Assembly (NCBI RefSeq): GCF_000187245.1
Contig: NC_027866.1
Coordinates: forward strand, 62,001-126,000
Length of the DNA: 64,000 bases
DNA from: Ogataea parapolymorpha DL-1
Lineage: Eukaryota; Ascomycota; Pichiomycetes; Pichiales; Pichiaceae
Reading direction: 5' to 3'
The position numbers and the translations under genes were made by a program. This document shows positions 10,801 through 19,109 of this stretch, one piece after another (the stretch's first letter is position 1; each line of letters starts with the position of its first letter). The notes under the pieces are model-generated. The model did no database searches and was not told where the DNA came from. It saw only the letters and a list, made by a program, of their open reading frames with translations.

Positions 10801-12181
10801 ATTTGTTGAAATCTACATCAAAAAAATTTATCATGTTTGCGACACCAACTACCCGTCGGATTTCAGCGAGAAGGTATTTGCACTAGGAGCCACGCTGTGT
10901 TCAGAATCGCTTAGCATCGTCACCTCGGGCGATAACGACTCCACCCTCGCATACTTCTCGCTCAAGCTGTTTGGCGTGCTTCATGAGCAACAGGTCGATT
11001 GGGATGAGGAAGATGTCTATGCAGACCTGGTGGAGCTGCTGTTTGCTCCTGCGTCCGGCCAGACCGGCCAGCTTGTGCTGGCTCTGCTGACGCGTGTTTT
11101 CAGCGACCAGGTGCCAACAACAGCTTACAAGAAGCGATTTGACGACCTGCTCCTGCTGCTCTCCTCTCCCAACACACAGGTGCAGAAACTGGCCGTTTTC
11201 CTTTTGCATAAAGTCATTCCGGAGCTGCAAGACGTGCTTGTCGTAGAGGCGACGTTGAACCAGGACGAAGAAACAAAACTGCCGGCGCCGTTGCTCGAAA
11301 ATATCGTGTTGCTACCAGACGAAAACGAAGTTGCAACCAATAAATATTTGTGGAGCTGGTACCTAATATTCGACCATTTCAAAAACATCACACAGAAAAT
11401 CCGCCAGGACTACATTCTGGAGCTCGGCGAAGACCGTATGGGCCAGTTCCTGGACTTTTTGTTCGATATGGACCTCAAGCCTACAGAGGACAACCGCCGC
11501 GCACTGGTGGAGTATTCCGTCATCGATAGCGACGGCGACGACCTGCTGTACCATCTGATGTATCTGGTGTGCAAACACATTGGTGGGAACATTGCACAGA
11601 CCTGGTTCCAGTCGATCAGGAACAAGCAGCACAAGTCGCAGGTTGAAACGTTTATTGTCAAGAACGTGAGTCCATTACTGATCGACGAGACGCTTGCGGG
11701 ACTCGAGAAAAAGGACAGTATTAAGGACCCAGAGTTTAGTATCCGGCTGAACAGAACGACGAACGAGGTGCGCTGCGTGTACGAGATCGACGAGCAGAAG
11801 CTGGAGATGTCGATTGTCTTGCCGAAAAACTACCCGTTGTCAGCGATTAGCGTGAACGGAACAGCGAGGATCGGAGTGGACGAGAAAAAATGGAAATCGT
11901 GGATTCTTTCGTGCCAATACGTGATCAACTTCCAGAACGGCACGATTTTGGAGGCCATCCAGCATTTCAAGAACAACGTCAAGGCCAACTTCGACAACTA
12001 CGATGACTGTGCCGTGTGCTACTCGATCGTCCATGTTATCGACCATTCGACGCCAAACAAAGTTTGTCCGACGTGCAAACACAACTTCCACTCGGCCTGT
12101 TTGTACAGATGGTTCAAGAGCTCTGGCTCGTCTACATGTCCATTGTGTCGGTCAAAGTTCCAGTTCAAAAAACACAGCTAA
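7826..12181 (+). CDS. RKR1: Listerin E3 ubiquitin ligase of ribosome quality control
   Basis: Rkr1/Ltn1 ubiquitylates nascent chains stuck on 60S subunits in the RQC complex. The 1451-aa protein has the Listerin layout. The conserved N-terminal segment (VSLNYITGVPDPNLLSSANL, LVFKALLKRDDTTREKAI) is followed by a very long HEAT-like helical array, an RWD-like domain (about 1320-1400, VLPKNYPLSAISVNG) and a C-terminal RING starting CAVCYSIVHVI and ending CPLCRSKFQFKK. Length is near that of S. cerevisiae Rkr1 (about 1560). I chose the ATG at 7826 (MSFRSFGSFGQSHG), which begins the family N-terminus; 35 further in-frame codons upstream do not resemble it. Its stop codon directly abuts the ORC2 stop codon. 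Confidence 0.95.
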   Translation: MSFRSFGSFGQSHGLGTNGYEVSLNYITGVPDPNLLSSANLKLVFKALLKRDDTTREKAIVDLYSIVDSNGAEFQDELVLISWCQLYAKLSTDNSKKVRLTAHQIQSKLVALLGKKYVKYLRDTVGIWMSGCFENDRVVSKGTIASISAAFGDSPEKTSNLWKIFAQQLLTYCHQLLLFETIDTLSDERFVGKEESQIKYLRTVHTGVQMLISLVTRQNSGEIQLDETLLSELLESDQFVSFFESKDLQIKGGMYTLLQRLLQTDLDDLLFKHLAKAAIRGLNLEKKNMALYSGIIIPILEAVVALLRKDSQTIVGIRKATQRILDLLRLGSLNSDPHYYSVVATLLPLLPQDDEIRSSLLEILENDVRSEKFAVFSQHAWICYLGYCQRIACGVDRVLKVLVPALDSRKLPANVISGMAGVANIAEDDGDVLLDLNSEILNALPGRAVEFVDLGLVVKNTAVLVDNYVRLLLHVGSDLLDELVSNAVESLTDLQDEYVPPSLAISVIETVVRTNCVQFRSQIESFVGDASKVVTPSFFEPVFALLVDIAKSQLNVDVYDAINDIAAKLSSDEMELFLKYIADIPGFDPARCDKVSTYIHQKADSVAPDADDYVFQFLTPDVLRNMFGKLSEADTAVFLQKCNRHYQNDVFLAFADEKFLAALWKRLGSAEADSLLDKLEQNLDDHRFEQLYISSLARGVVEADRTALLDRLAAKPQLASKVLPENVVDELAGLVENVDHRLAVSNKLGLGIYLFPAGELTAADRFAPFLEKIEFYFELASRTGLLTCELAFQLALVGEVAMDYVFLGLLDDENRALDFHSRVCAELNFGTDLFDQFVKDDFSGVLTHLQSSVAVRFYAARVLVTIFTKLFETMQSSTFNSYNLNRVSEPVKLAILATSANRFLTAPAFDRVRNQACADLLRIHGQTVTTNGLQGLVVLNMLIDLDLDYVGENVQLFPAQRFGMMLNGLATWPESEDAYEPSFVPVRIALCQFVEIYIKKIYHVCDTNYPSDFSEKVFALGATLCSESLSIVTSGDNDSTLAYFSLKLFGVLHEQQVDWDEEDVYADLVELLFAPASGQTGQLVLALLTRVFSDQVPTTAYKKRFDDLLLLLSSPNTQVQKLAVFLLHKVIPELQDVLVVEATLNQDEETKLPAPLLENIVLLPDENEVATNKYLWSWYLIFDHFKNITQKIRQDYILELGEDRMGQFLDFLFDMDLKPTEDNRRALVEYSVIDSDGDDLLYHLMYLVCKHIGGNIAQTWFQSIRNKQHKSQVETFIVKNVSPLLIDETLAGLEKKDSIKDPEFSIRLNRTTNEVRCVYEIDEQKLEMSIVLPKNYPLSAISVNGTARIGVDEKKWKSWILSCQYVINFQNGTILEAIQHFKNNVKANFDNYDDCAVCYSIVHVIDHSTPNKVCPTCKHNFHSACLYRWFKSSGSSTCPLCRSKFQFKKHS

Positions 12182-13840
12182 TTATACAAATTGCTCTTCC
12201 AGCAGCTTTTCCATCTCGTCGACCGTGAACGGAACGTACAAGATCTCTGCACCGGCAGAGTTTTTCGTGAGCGTACACATTTTGTGCTCCACAAACTCTC
12301 CTAGAACCGTGCGAAAAGATATCTCGTTGGAAGTAATAAATTCCGACAAACACTGTTGGTAGAACTCCTTGAGCAGCAGACTGTACCTGTTGCTGCCCTT
12401 TGTGGCGCCTCTCTTGTCGAGGTCGTCGTGGCTCACGCTCAGATCGATTTTCTCCAGCTGCTGCAAAATTAGCAGCCGGTACAGGTTTTTGGCGTTGGCC
12501 GTGAGAGAGCTCAAAACGTACTTGACACCCTGTGTGCCAACAAACTTGTTGCTCTTGCCCAGTCCAAGCGGATCCTTGAACCCGTTCTCGATTTTGTACG
12601 ATTTATATGTGGTGATGTTATGCCAGATGAAGTTAAAGTTGTAATGCATGCTGGAGTTCCAGAAAATAGGCATGTTCAGATTGTCCATGGTGCACAGAAA
12701 ATGCACCTGCTCAATTGCAGCGATCTCGCTCAGAATCTGCTGCATTCTGTCCGTGCGCAGCGCCTCGCCGTCAATGTTGTTCACCAGCAGGACACACCTA
12801 AGGTCACCGTTCTGTGCGAAGTTCTGCTTAATGTTGGACAATGTTTCGTGAATGTGTGGTGCTATAGGATTCTTGACCCCGAGAACGGTCTCCTGGATCA
12901 TCGACAGCAGCGTTTTAGGACGGAAGTCCGGGTTGTACCCGTTGACAACAAGACACTTTGCGCCCGGCACCGCGGGCAGAAAATGTTGCTGCAAAAATTC
13001 AAGCAATAAAAGACGTTTTGAGCCAACACCGTAGAAAACCAGATTGAAGCCCTGCTGCAGCTCAAACGTCCACTGCGAGAATTGGAGCCGGTAGTAGTTG
13101 TTCAAGTTTGCTATCTGATGCTCAGCAGACATTTCCAGGATTTTGCTGTATTTTTCATACTCCTCGTAATTAAGCTCTGGAGCCAGTGCCATGGACGCTG
13201 TACCGGGCTTTTTGTTTTTCAGCTTTTGCTGCTCAAAGTAGCCCTCGTGGCCATCGTAGAAAAGCGACTTTTCCTCGTCCGCAAAGTTAAGCAGCAGATC
13301 CTCGGTTCTGTCGATCTTGGGAACTTCCATTAGCTTGACTGTGCTCATTTGTAGCGGTTTGAGATCGGCCTCCTTGAGCGGCGCAACGCTCGCTTCTGGC
13401 GTTCTGGAGGCGCGAAACGCTGTTTGTGCAGCCCTGCGTGGACGTCGTATTCGTTTTCCAGTAAACTCGTCGTCTGAAACACCATCGTCAACGTCCTCCA
13501 TCGGATCGTCCTCGGCCTCTTCCATCTCCTCAAACTCGCTGACCGACTCCTCGCCGCTTTCGTGCTCGCTCTCTTCCAGCTCCAGAGGTGTCAGCCCATC
13601 CTTCTTGCTCTCGGCAATTATTCGGTCTGCCAGAGCCATCTCCTCGGCGTCGATCTCGTCCTCGTCGTCCTGCAGAGACTCCAGTTTGAGTCGCGTGGCC
13701 CGCTCCACTGCCGCTCGATTGAGCTCCGCCATCGACCGCTTGGCGGGACTGCGCAGTTTTGCCAGCCGTAGATCGTCGTCCTCGAGCCGCTTCTTGCGAG
13801 GCGACCGCAAGCCAGCTCTTCCAGAAAACGGCGAACTCAT
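12182..13840 (-). CDS. ORC2: Origin recognition complex subunit 2
   Basis: Subunit of the six-protein ORC that marks replication origins and loads Mcm2-7 in G1. The N-terminal third (1-165) is acidic and basic by turns, disordered, and contains a basic patch (KRIRRPRRAAQ). The AAA+-like core follows (about 240-420) with QGFNLVFYGVGSKRLLLLEF, where the Walker A motif is degenerate as in other Orc2 proteins, and CLVVNGYNPDFRPKTLL. A winged-helix end contains GEFVEHKMCTL. At 552 aa it fits the family. It is convergent with RKR1, whose TAA ends at 12181, one base before the ORC2 stop. Confidence 0.94.
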   Translation of the reverse strand: MSSPFSGRAGLRSPRKKRLEDDDLRLAKLRSPAKRSMAELNRAAVERATRLKLESLQDDEDEIDAEEMALADRIIAESKKDGLTPLELEESEHESGEESVSEFEEMEEAEDDPMEDVDDGVSDDEFTGKRIRRPRRAAQTAFRASRTPEASVAPLKEADLKPLQMSTVKLMEVPKIDRTEDLLLNFADEEKSLFYDGHEGYFEQQKLKNKKPGTASMALAPELNYEEYEKYSKILEMSAEHQIANLNNYYRLQFSQWTFELQQGFNLVFYGVGSKRLLLLEFLQQHFLPAVPGAKCLVVNGYNPDFRPKTLLSMIQETVLGVKNPIAPHIHETLSNIKQNFAQNGDLRCVLLVNNIDGEALRTDRMQQILSEIAAIEQVHFLCTMDNLNMPIFWNSSMHYNFNFIWHNITTYKSYKIENGFKDPLGLGKSNKFVGTQGVKYVLSSLTANAKNLYRLLILQQLEKIDLSVSHDDLDKRGATKGSNRYSLLLKEFYQQCLSEFITSNEISFRTVLGEFVEHKMCTLTKNSAGAEILYVPFTVDEMEKLLEEQFV

Positions 13841-14306
13841 TAAATAAAATAATTATTTTGGGAAAAATTAAAGAACGGTGGTAGCACAAAATGGAAGGAG
13901 CTTTAGCGGCGCCGACTCCGTCATATAGACATATGATCCAAATGTGCTGGAAGAGATAAACTCAGAGAATGAGCTCAGCACTTTTGTCAATAGCATGGCA
14001 TATTTGCCCATGGTTTGTTCAACTACACCATACTTATTATGTACTGACTACTATAGATTTAATTATAGATATTTCTTAAATACTGAAAATTCATTTAAGT
14101 CAACCCATTCTTTAACCTCAGCCGGTGAACCCAGGCACAGCCCATAAACCACTGTCTACGCTCTTTCTCTTCCCCCCCTTTCGAATCTAGCTCCATTCCA
14201 CTATCAGTTTCTGCTTCCTGCACCTCTGCACCACATACCGTTATCTAGCGGCACTAAATCTTATCCGCTAAAAAAAATCGTTCCTCCATCCGCACCCCAG
14301 TCCACT
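13841..14306. other. Divergent intergenic region ORC2 / MATE transporter
   Basis: This 466-bp region separates the start codons of ORC2 and a MATE transporter gene, so it should carry both promoters. It is A/T-rich at the ORC2 side and has a pyrimidine-rich stretch (ctctttctcttccccccctt) near 14160-14180 upstream of the transporter. I see no RNA gene, repeat, ATG-initiated ORF with family similarity, or clear transcription factor motif. Confidence 0.6.
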
Positions 14307-15743
14307 ATGTCGTCCAAGTCGCCTGACGAAAGGTCGCCACTAGTTGCGGTATCTTCCGCGCCGCTGTATACCCAGGAGCCCGAAGCACTCAAGCTTTCGC
14401 CCGCAGACACCACGTTTTCTAACGAGGCTCGATATGTGGTCACCAATTCAATTCCGGTGCTTCTGACCTTCGTGTTCCAGTATCTTTTCCAGATAATGAT
14501 TCCTATCTACTTCTCGAGCAGGCTCGGGGAGACGTATCTCTCGGCGTGCTCCTTATCGCTCACTACGTTCTACGTCACAGGACCTGTGGTAGTGAATGGA
14601 TTTTCCACATCCATGGACACTTTATGCTCCACAGCTTTTGGAGCAGGCAGCTACTCCAAAGTGGGTCTGTATTACCAACGCTGCACTGTGATACTGATGC
14701 TAATTTTAATTCCAAGTGGCTTATTCTGGCTAAATGCTGAATCTGCTATCTTTATGGTCACTCGAGATGAAAACCTGGCCAGCCTGTGTGCGCAATACCT
14801 CCGTGTGATGCCGTTTGCCATTCCTGCCATTGTGACGTTCGAGTGTTCCAAGAGATATCTCCAGTCGCAGAACAAGTTTAGTGCCCCCACTAGAATAATA
14901 TTCCTCGCTGTGCCCGTCAGCGTCGCACTGAACCATCTGTTGATTCCCCAAATCGGTTTTTTGGCACCCCCGCTAGCATTTGTGTCGACCTACTGGCTGA
15001 TTGCCAGTTCTCTATGTCTTTACATCTGGTTCATCGACGGCTACCAATGCTGGCACTATAACACCACTTTCCGCCAACTTACCTCCGAATGGGCCCCGTT
15101 CTTTTCTCTGGGACTTCCCGGTGTGCTCATGATCCTGTCGGAGGCTTTTGCGTTCCAAGTGATCACGTTTCTGTCGGCAAAGTTCAGCTCGTTGGAACTG
15201 GCCTCGCAGTCGATCGTCTCGACCGTCGCGTCGTTCGGCTTCCAGATCCCGTTCTCGGTCGGTATCTGCTGCTCTACACGGCTGGCCAACATCATCGGAG
15301 CCAAGTCCGAAAACTACAAGATTGCCGTTACCGTGTCGCTGTTTGCGGCCTGCTTCCTCAGTGTCTTCAATTTCTGCTGGATGGCGCTATTCAGAACCCG
15401 ACTCACTAAACTGTTCACCAATGACCCAGAACTCGTTGCCAACGCCAGCAAGCTGTTCCTGGTGGTTGCCTTCAACCAGTTTCTGGACTGTATTAACGTC
15501 ATCTGTGCAGCCATCCTACGAAGCCAGGGCAGGCAGCGGATCGGATCGCTGCTCAGCATGATATGCTACTATCTAATAGCCACGCCTTTCGAGGTGCTTA
15601 TGGCGTTCAGCTGGAATATGAACGTGTTTGGGCTGTGGCTGGGTCTCGCAGTGGGTGTGGGTGCACTCTCGCTCGGCGAATTAGCCATTGTGCTCAAATC
15701 CAATTGGGAATCGATAATTATAAAAAACACGGACATAGTTTGA
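14307..15743 (+). CDS. MATE-family multidrug/toxin efflux transporter (Erc1-like)
   Basis: A polytopic membrane protein of 478 aa with twelve predicted hydrophobic segments in two halves, a short polar N-terminus (1-45) and the eukaryotic MATE pattern: SIPVLLTFVFQYLFQIMIPI in TM1, GFSTSMDTLCSTAFGAG in TM2-3, and in the second half GVLMILSEAFAFQVITFLSA and AILRSQGRQRIGSLLSMICY. The family exchanges H+ or Na+ for organic cations; the fungal relative Erc1 confers ethionine resistance. The substrate here is unknown. A second MATE gene of the same type lies at 34669-36360 on the opposite strand. It is convergent with the FHA gene over 45 bp. Confidence 0.88.
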   Translation: MSSKSPDERSPLVAVSSAPLYTQEPEALKLSPADTTFSNEARYVVTNSIPVLLTFVFQYLFQIMIPIYFSSRLGETYLSACSLSLTTFYVTGPVVVNGFSTSMDTLCSTAFGAGSYSKVGLYYQRCTVILMLILIPSGLFWLNAESAIFMVTRDENLASLCAQYLRVMPFAIPAIVTFECSKRYLQSQNKFSAPTRIIFLAVPVSVALNHLLIPQIGFLAPPLAFVSTYWLIASSLCLYIWFIDGYQCWHYNTTFRQLTSEWAPFFSLGLPGVLMILSEAFAFQVITFLSAKFSSLELASQSIVSTVASFGFQIPFSVGICCSTRLANIIGAKSENYKIAVTVSLFAACFLSVFNFCWMALFRTRLTKLFTNDPELVANASKLFLVVAFNQFLDCINVICAAILRSQGRQRIGSLLSMICYYLIATPFEVLMAFSWNMNVFGLWLGLAVGVGALSLGELAIVLKSNWESIIIKNTDIV

Positions 15744-15788
15744 TAGAATAGACACAAAATAGCAACAACATAACATTCTGGGTATCAT

Positions 15789-16985
15789 TTATTCGATGTA
15801 GGATCCGAACACGGAAAGGGCACCAAACGTCAGTGCGGAGCCAAACGCAAGGCCTGCCAGGAACGGCTTGGCCTGCACTTTCTTGGTTTTCTTCACCGGT
15901 TCCTGCTCTTGGATCTCGTAGACAGTAACAGCAGTGTCCGAGATCGGTCTCTTTCTGCACGAACGCTCCTCCAAGTCGGACTCGATCTTGATCTCGGGCT
16001 CCTTCTCTGGTTCAGAGGCAATTTCCACATGCTCGGCAATCACTTCCTTAAGAATGGCTTCTTCCTCAGGCGCAGAGTCCGAGTCTTGCTCGTTGCTGCT
16101 GAACAGGTTGCAGCTTTCCTCGCACACAAGCTCAACTATATGGTCAGAGTCAAGCTCCTCGCTAGGCGTCTCCTCGCTGTCAGAATCTGATAAATCATGG
16201 GCCCAGAAACCTGTCTCATGTTCGGCACATCCGCACTCCATCTCGCTCCCTGAGTCTGAAACCTCTTCATAAAAGTCCTCAGAGCCTGCACCAATGTATG
16301 TGGACTCGGTGATTGGCGGCTCAGACGTCTTGCACATGTCGCGGAGCGCTTCCAAATGCTCGTCCTTGAGTCCTCCAAACGCGACCTCGTTCTTGGTCAA
16401 ATTGGTAATTGTCCAATCCCAGAGGTCCTCTTCAGGCTTTTCACTAGCCAGTTTCAGATACTCGTTGCGGTTGAGCCGAACGGCACGCAGTCTTTTTTGG
16501 TAGTCTGTCACCACTTGGAATTGCACTTTGGTGCATCTAAATATCTCAAATGGATCATCGACTCGGCACTTGCCAAGAACAACAAGCCCTATGATATCGC
16601 CATTGCGCAGCATAATGCGGGCCCCATTCTTTTTCAATCTTAGAGCATCAGAGGTACCGTAGCGTAGCAAGTAAGACCCGTGTTGGGAAACGTCTTTGAT
16701 ATAGATTGCTGATTTTTCGCTGTCGCTGACAGGAGTCACATACCCTAGAATGTGATTGGCACTCACAGCAGCGTCATTAACAAGAAAATTGTCCTGCTTC
16801 TCCTGTCTTTCCGACTTCTCGCCTTTGTGGCTCGCTCTCCCAATTGTTAGAGAGGGCGACAATGATTCCCCAGCCTCATTGAAAATTGGCGGTTTTAAGT
16901 TGATCTCGCGATAAGGATATGTGTCCCTGGGATTCACAAACTCAAAGGAATTTACTTCTGGCTCGGCAACCAAATTCGCAGACAT
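15789..16985 (-). CDS. FHA-domain protein with acidic middle and C-terminal membrane anchor
   Basis: I cannot name an orthologue. Residues about 40-150 form a forkhead-associated domain: LTIGRASHKG carries the conserved Gly-Arg, VSANHILG replaces the usual S-x-x-H step, and ISQ/VSQHGSYLL and NGARIMLRNGDIIGL follow the FHA pattern. Such domains read phosphothreonine. A Glu/Ser/Asp-rich stretch (about 240-345) contains repeated acidic SD/SE motifs. The last 26 residues (FLAGLAFGSALTFGALSVFG) are one hydrophobic segment with only four residues after it, so it is a predicted tail-anchored protein of the ER or mitochondrial outer membrane. FHA plus a C-terminal anchor recalls fungal Far9/Far10 and animal SLMAP, but the coiled coil of those proteins is not evident. 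NUS1 lies 82 bp upstream on the same strand. Confidence 0.8.
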   Translation of the reverse strand: MSANLVAEPEVNSFEFVNPRDTYPYREINLKPPIFNEAGESLSPSLTIGRASHKGEKSERQEKQDNFLVNDAAVSANHILGYVTPVSDSEKSAIYIKDVSQHGSYLLRYGTSDALRLKKNGARIMLRNGDIIGLVVLGKCRVDDPFEIFRCTKVQFQVVTDYQKRLRAVRLNRNEYLKLASEKPEEDLWDWTITNLTKNEVAFGGLKDEHLEALRDMCKTSEPPITESTYIGAGSEDFYEEVSDSGSEMECGCAEHETGFWAHDLSDSDSEETPSEELDSDHIVELVCEESCNLFSSNEQDSDSAPEEEAILKEVIAEHVEIASEPEKEPEIKIESDLEERSCRKRPISDTAVTVYEIQEQEPVKKTKKVQAKPFLAGLAFGSALTFGALSVFGSYIE

Positions 16986-17067
16986 GGTTAAAAAAGGGAT
17001 AATAATTAGAAGGCAAATACAGTTTGCGATAAGGACATCTAATATTTACGGCTGTGCAGAGAGTTAG

Positions 17068-18474
17068 TTATTCCTTTTTAGCTGTGGCTTGCGAGTATAA
17101 GTCGACAGCTTGTATGAAGAAAGGGAAGTTGGTGTGGTCCCGTGTGACTGCAAACAATGGACGGTTCTCGAAGTTGTAGATTGGCGCCCCACTCAGAGAC
17201 TGCGGCATTCCGCGTCTTCTGGCAAACTTTATGATCAGTTCCGGGGAATCCAGCACAGCCAGCTCCTTGTCTACATACGACTCTATTTCAGAGACGTCGC
17301 CATTGAATTGCACAAAGTTTCTCACCATCTTCGCCATTCTCTGCCCACCATCTTCCTCACTCACCAACGTAATCGTCAGTCCATCCCCTGCACTATAAGT
17401 CTCTGAGATTTGGGCCGACTCCAGCTGCGAGCTCGCCGGTGCCGGCTGTAACTTTGCAAGCCCACTATCCTCGCCTGATGATCTGTCCGGCGATTCACGG
17501 TGTATCTCGTTGTTCTCTATCGTTATGGTCTCGGAGTTGTTTACTCTTACCAGCTTAATCCAGGTCTTCTCAAAAGAATCGGTGTCACTCAATGCTGATA
17601 TCTCTGTCTGGATCATTGATCCCAGTCTCTCCAAATTTTTCCAGGGGTTGCCACTTCTTTCGTAGAGCGTGAGGGACTTCACTCCTGAGAAGAGCGCCCA
17701 TGATACCAGCCTTGCAGACTCCGCACATACTCTCATAACCTCTGAGGCCTTGTGCGTGTGATGAGCCGCTGCCCACTCAGCTCTCTCCGATAGCACCTGG
17801 GAAATCTCCTTCTTATCGGGGACCACAATCTTTTTTTCGGCCGTCAAGTAAGGAGTGGGCAATTCTCTGGGAGGGGGGACAACCAACGGATTCAATTCGT
17901 AGATGGCCATCAAATGCTTGGGGACCCGTTTGCCTGCCAGTGCTTGTCTGACCGTCAGTTGGCTCTTTGGTATGCTTGTAGCCAGCGAGTGCGCTAGTGC
18001 GTGGTTGCCAATCGTGGTACGTAACTGTAATATCCTCCTAATTCTAGATTGTGATGGAGGTTCATTGGACATCTGAGAAAAGGCAGTACTAGGCTCCAAC
18101 GGTTTATCCACTGACGAGGGGAAAATCCCTAGAGAGCGGACAAGCCACCAAAAGTACACATCCAAGACTAGCAGCGTCCATTGGACCCAGCTCCATAGAT
18201 CAAGTAATAAACCATATAGTCGGTGCAATCTCTTGAGTGATTGCCGCCGTAATCTAAACTGGAGCAGCCCCCATGTGTTTGTGTTTGCTAGGAGCTCCAA
18301 GTTTGACCCAGCCACAATCACATCCTCGAGTTTGATGGGCGCAGGATTATGACCAGCTCCGCCAAATATCTTGAAAGTGAAGAAGCGCGTGTCTGAGGGC
18401 AGGATGCTAGGCTTTATAATGGAGGATTGGCTTGAGACGGCCGACGAAAGCTCTTCAGGCACATCTTCGGACAT
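17068..18474 (-). CDS. NUS1: cis-Prenyltransferase regulatory subunit Nus1 (NgBR homologue)
   Basis: Nus1 pairs with Rer2 or Srt1 to form the dehydrodolichyl diphosphate synthase of the ER, which makes dolichol for glycosylation. A membrane segment near residues 75-105 (WVQWTLLVLDVYFWWLV) precedes the prenyltransferase-like domain: KRVPKHLMAIYE matches the LPKHLA step, and the block ending in LVSWALFSGVKSLTLYERSG matches the conserved Ala/Gly-rich helix and following strand. The end (ELIIKFARRRG...FPFFIQAVDLYSQATAKKE) aligns with the NgBR C-terminus, but its RxG motif is not visible. At 468 aa it is longer than S. cerevisiae Nus1 because of a central insertion. I use the ATG at 18474 (MSEDVPEELSS); 87 upstream codons stay open but run antisense to the CMC4 promoter and start. 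Confidence 0.82.
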   Translation of the reverse strand: MSEDVPEELSSAVSSQSSIIKPSILPSDTRFFTFKIFGGAGHNPAPIKLEDVIVAGSNLELLANTNTWGLLQFRLRRQSLKRLHRLYGLLLDLWSWVQWTLLVLDVYFWWLVRSLGIFPSSVDKPLEPSTAFSQMSNEPPSQSRIRRILQLRTTIGNHALAHSLATSIPKSQLTVRQALAGKRVPKHLMAIYELNPLVVPPPRELPTPYLTAEKKIVVPDKKEISQVLSERAEWAAAHHTHKASEVMRVCAESARLVSWALFSGVKSLTLYERSGNPWKNLERLGSMIQTEISALSDTDSFEKTWIKLVRVNNSETITIENNEIHRESPDRSSGEDSGLAKLQPAPASSQLESAQISETYSAGDGLTITLVSEEDGGQRMAKMVRNFVQFNGDVSEIESYVDKELAVLDSPELIIKFARRRGMPQSLSGAPIYNFENRPLFAVTRDHTNFPFFIQAVDLYSQATAKKE

Positions 18475-18629
18475 GATTCTAGGAAATTGCGGAAAGAGAT
18501 TGGCCAAACAATTGTTTTTTCCCTCTTTGCCCCTTAAATAGGACCCATCAATTTCCCCTTGGTTAAAAAAGGCGGCGCACGACCTGAAAAATAGTATATA
18601 ATTGAGCAACTGGCCAGGACAATTATTGT

Positions 18630-18910
18630 ATGAGTTCTTGCGGAGACCCTTGCAAACCACAAGCCTGTGCAATCCAAGGTGAGTAGACCAGGCATCGACC
18701 CGAACTAACGTCACAGATTGTCTCAAAGCAAACAACTACAACGAGTCAAGATGCACTAAACTGATAGACCAGTTGTACGAGTGCTGCACAAAATTCTACG
18801 AAGAAAATGGCCAGGACGCGAGATCGCCCTGCTGTCCGATCCCTCGACTGCTAGCGTTGAAAGTACAACAACGCACGCAGGAAAAATTGGATGCAGAGTT
18901 GGTGAGATAG
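18630..18910 (+). CDS. CMC4: Twin Cx9C-type mitochondrial intermembrane-space protein Cmc4 (spliced)
   Basis: The gene has two exons, 18630-18678 and 18717-18910, encoding 80 aa. Joined, the protein begins MSSCGDPCKPQACAIQDCLK and continues with a Cys-rich core ending RSPCCPIPRLLALK. This matches S. cerevisiae Cmc4, which shares ACAIQDCL, KxIDQLYxCC and DSRSPCCP. Cmc4 is a small disulfide-bonded protein imported by Mia40. The frame stops in the intron (TAA within it) if not spliced, and the join falls at the Gln-Asp position inside ACAIQD. S. cerevisiae CMC4 is also intron-containing, from memory. The gene is divergent from NUS1 across 155 bp. The small exon and 38-nt intron make it easy to miss. 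Confidence 0.9.
18679..18716 (+). other. 38-nt spliceosomal intron of CMC4
   Basis: The donor is GTGAGT, the branch box is ACTAAC (ending at 18709) and the acceptor is CAG, only seven bases after the branch box. The length is 38 nt. Removal is required to keep the conserved reading frame, since 38 is not a multiple of three and the unspliced frame hits TAA. This is well below the usual minimum for S. cerevisiae introns (about 50 nt). Confidence 0.88.
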
Positions 18911-19109
18911 ATGTATGTTTTGGACCACACGAAGCCGGTAAAGCCTGACTCCGTTTGAATGGCGGTGTAAACACGATGATCTTAGGCTAACCCGAGCACA
19001 AAATATGAACTGACAACCATATCCTGTGACTCTAATGGGCGCCTTTGAGTTAAGACATTTTTTAGAAAAACAACTTTTTATGCGAAAATTTTCCATTTAT
19101 ACCCCTATT

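Noticed and set aside
13942..14147. A small open frame in the ORC2/MATE intergenic region
   Set aside because: It has no suitable ATG in frame, no family similarity, and an A/T-rich non-coding composition.
17040..17067. Branch-like ACTAAC and CAG just after the NUS1 stop, suggesting a 3' terminal intron
   Set aside because: I found no donor (GTATGT/GTGAGT/GTAAGT) in the preceding coding sequence. The distance from branch to CAG is longer than in the confirmed introns, and the new end would not restore the RxG motif.
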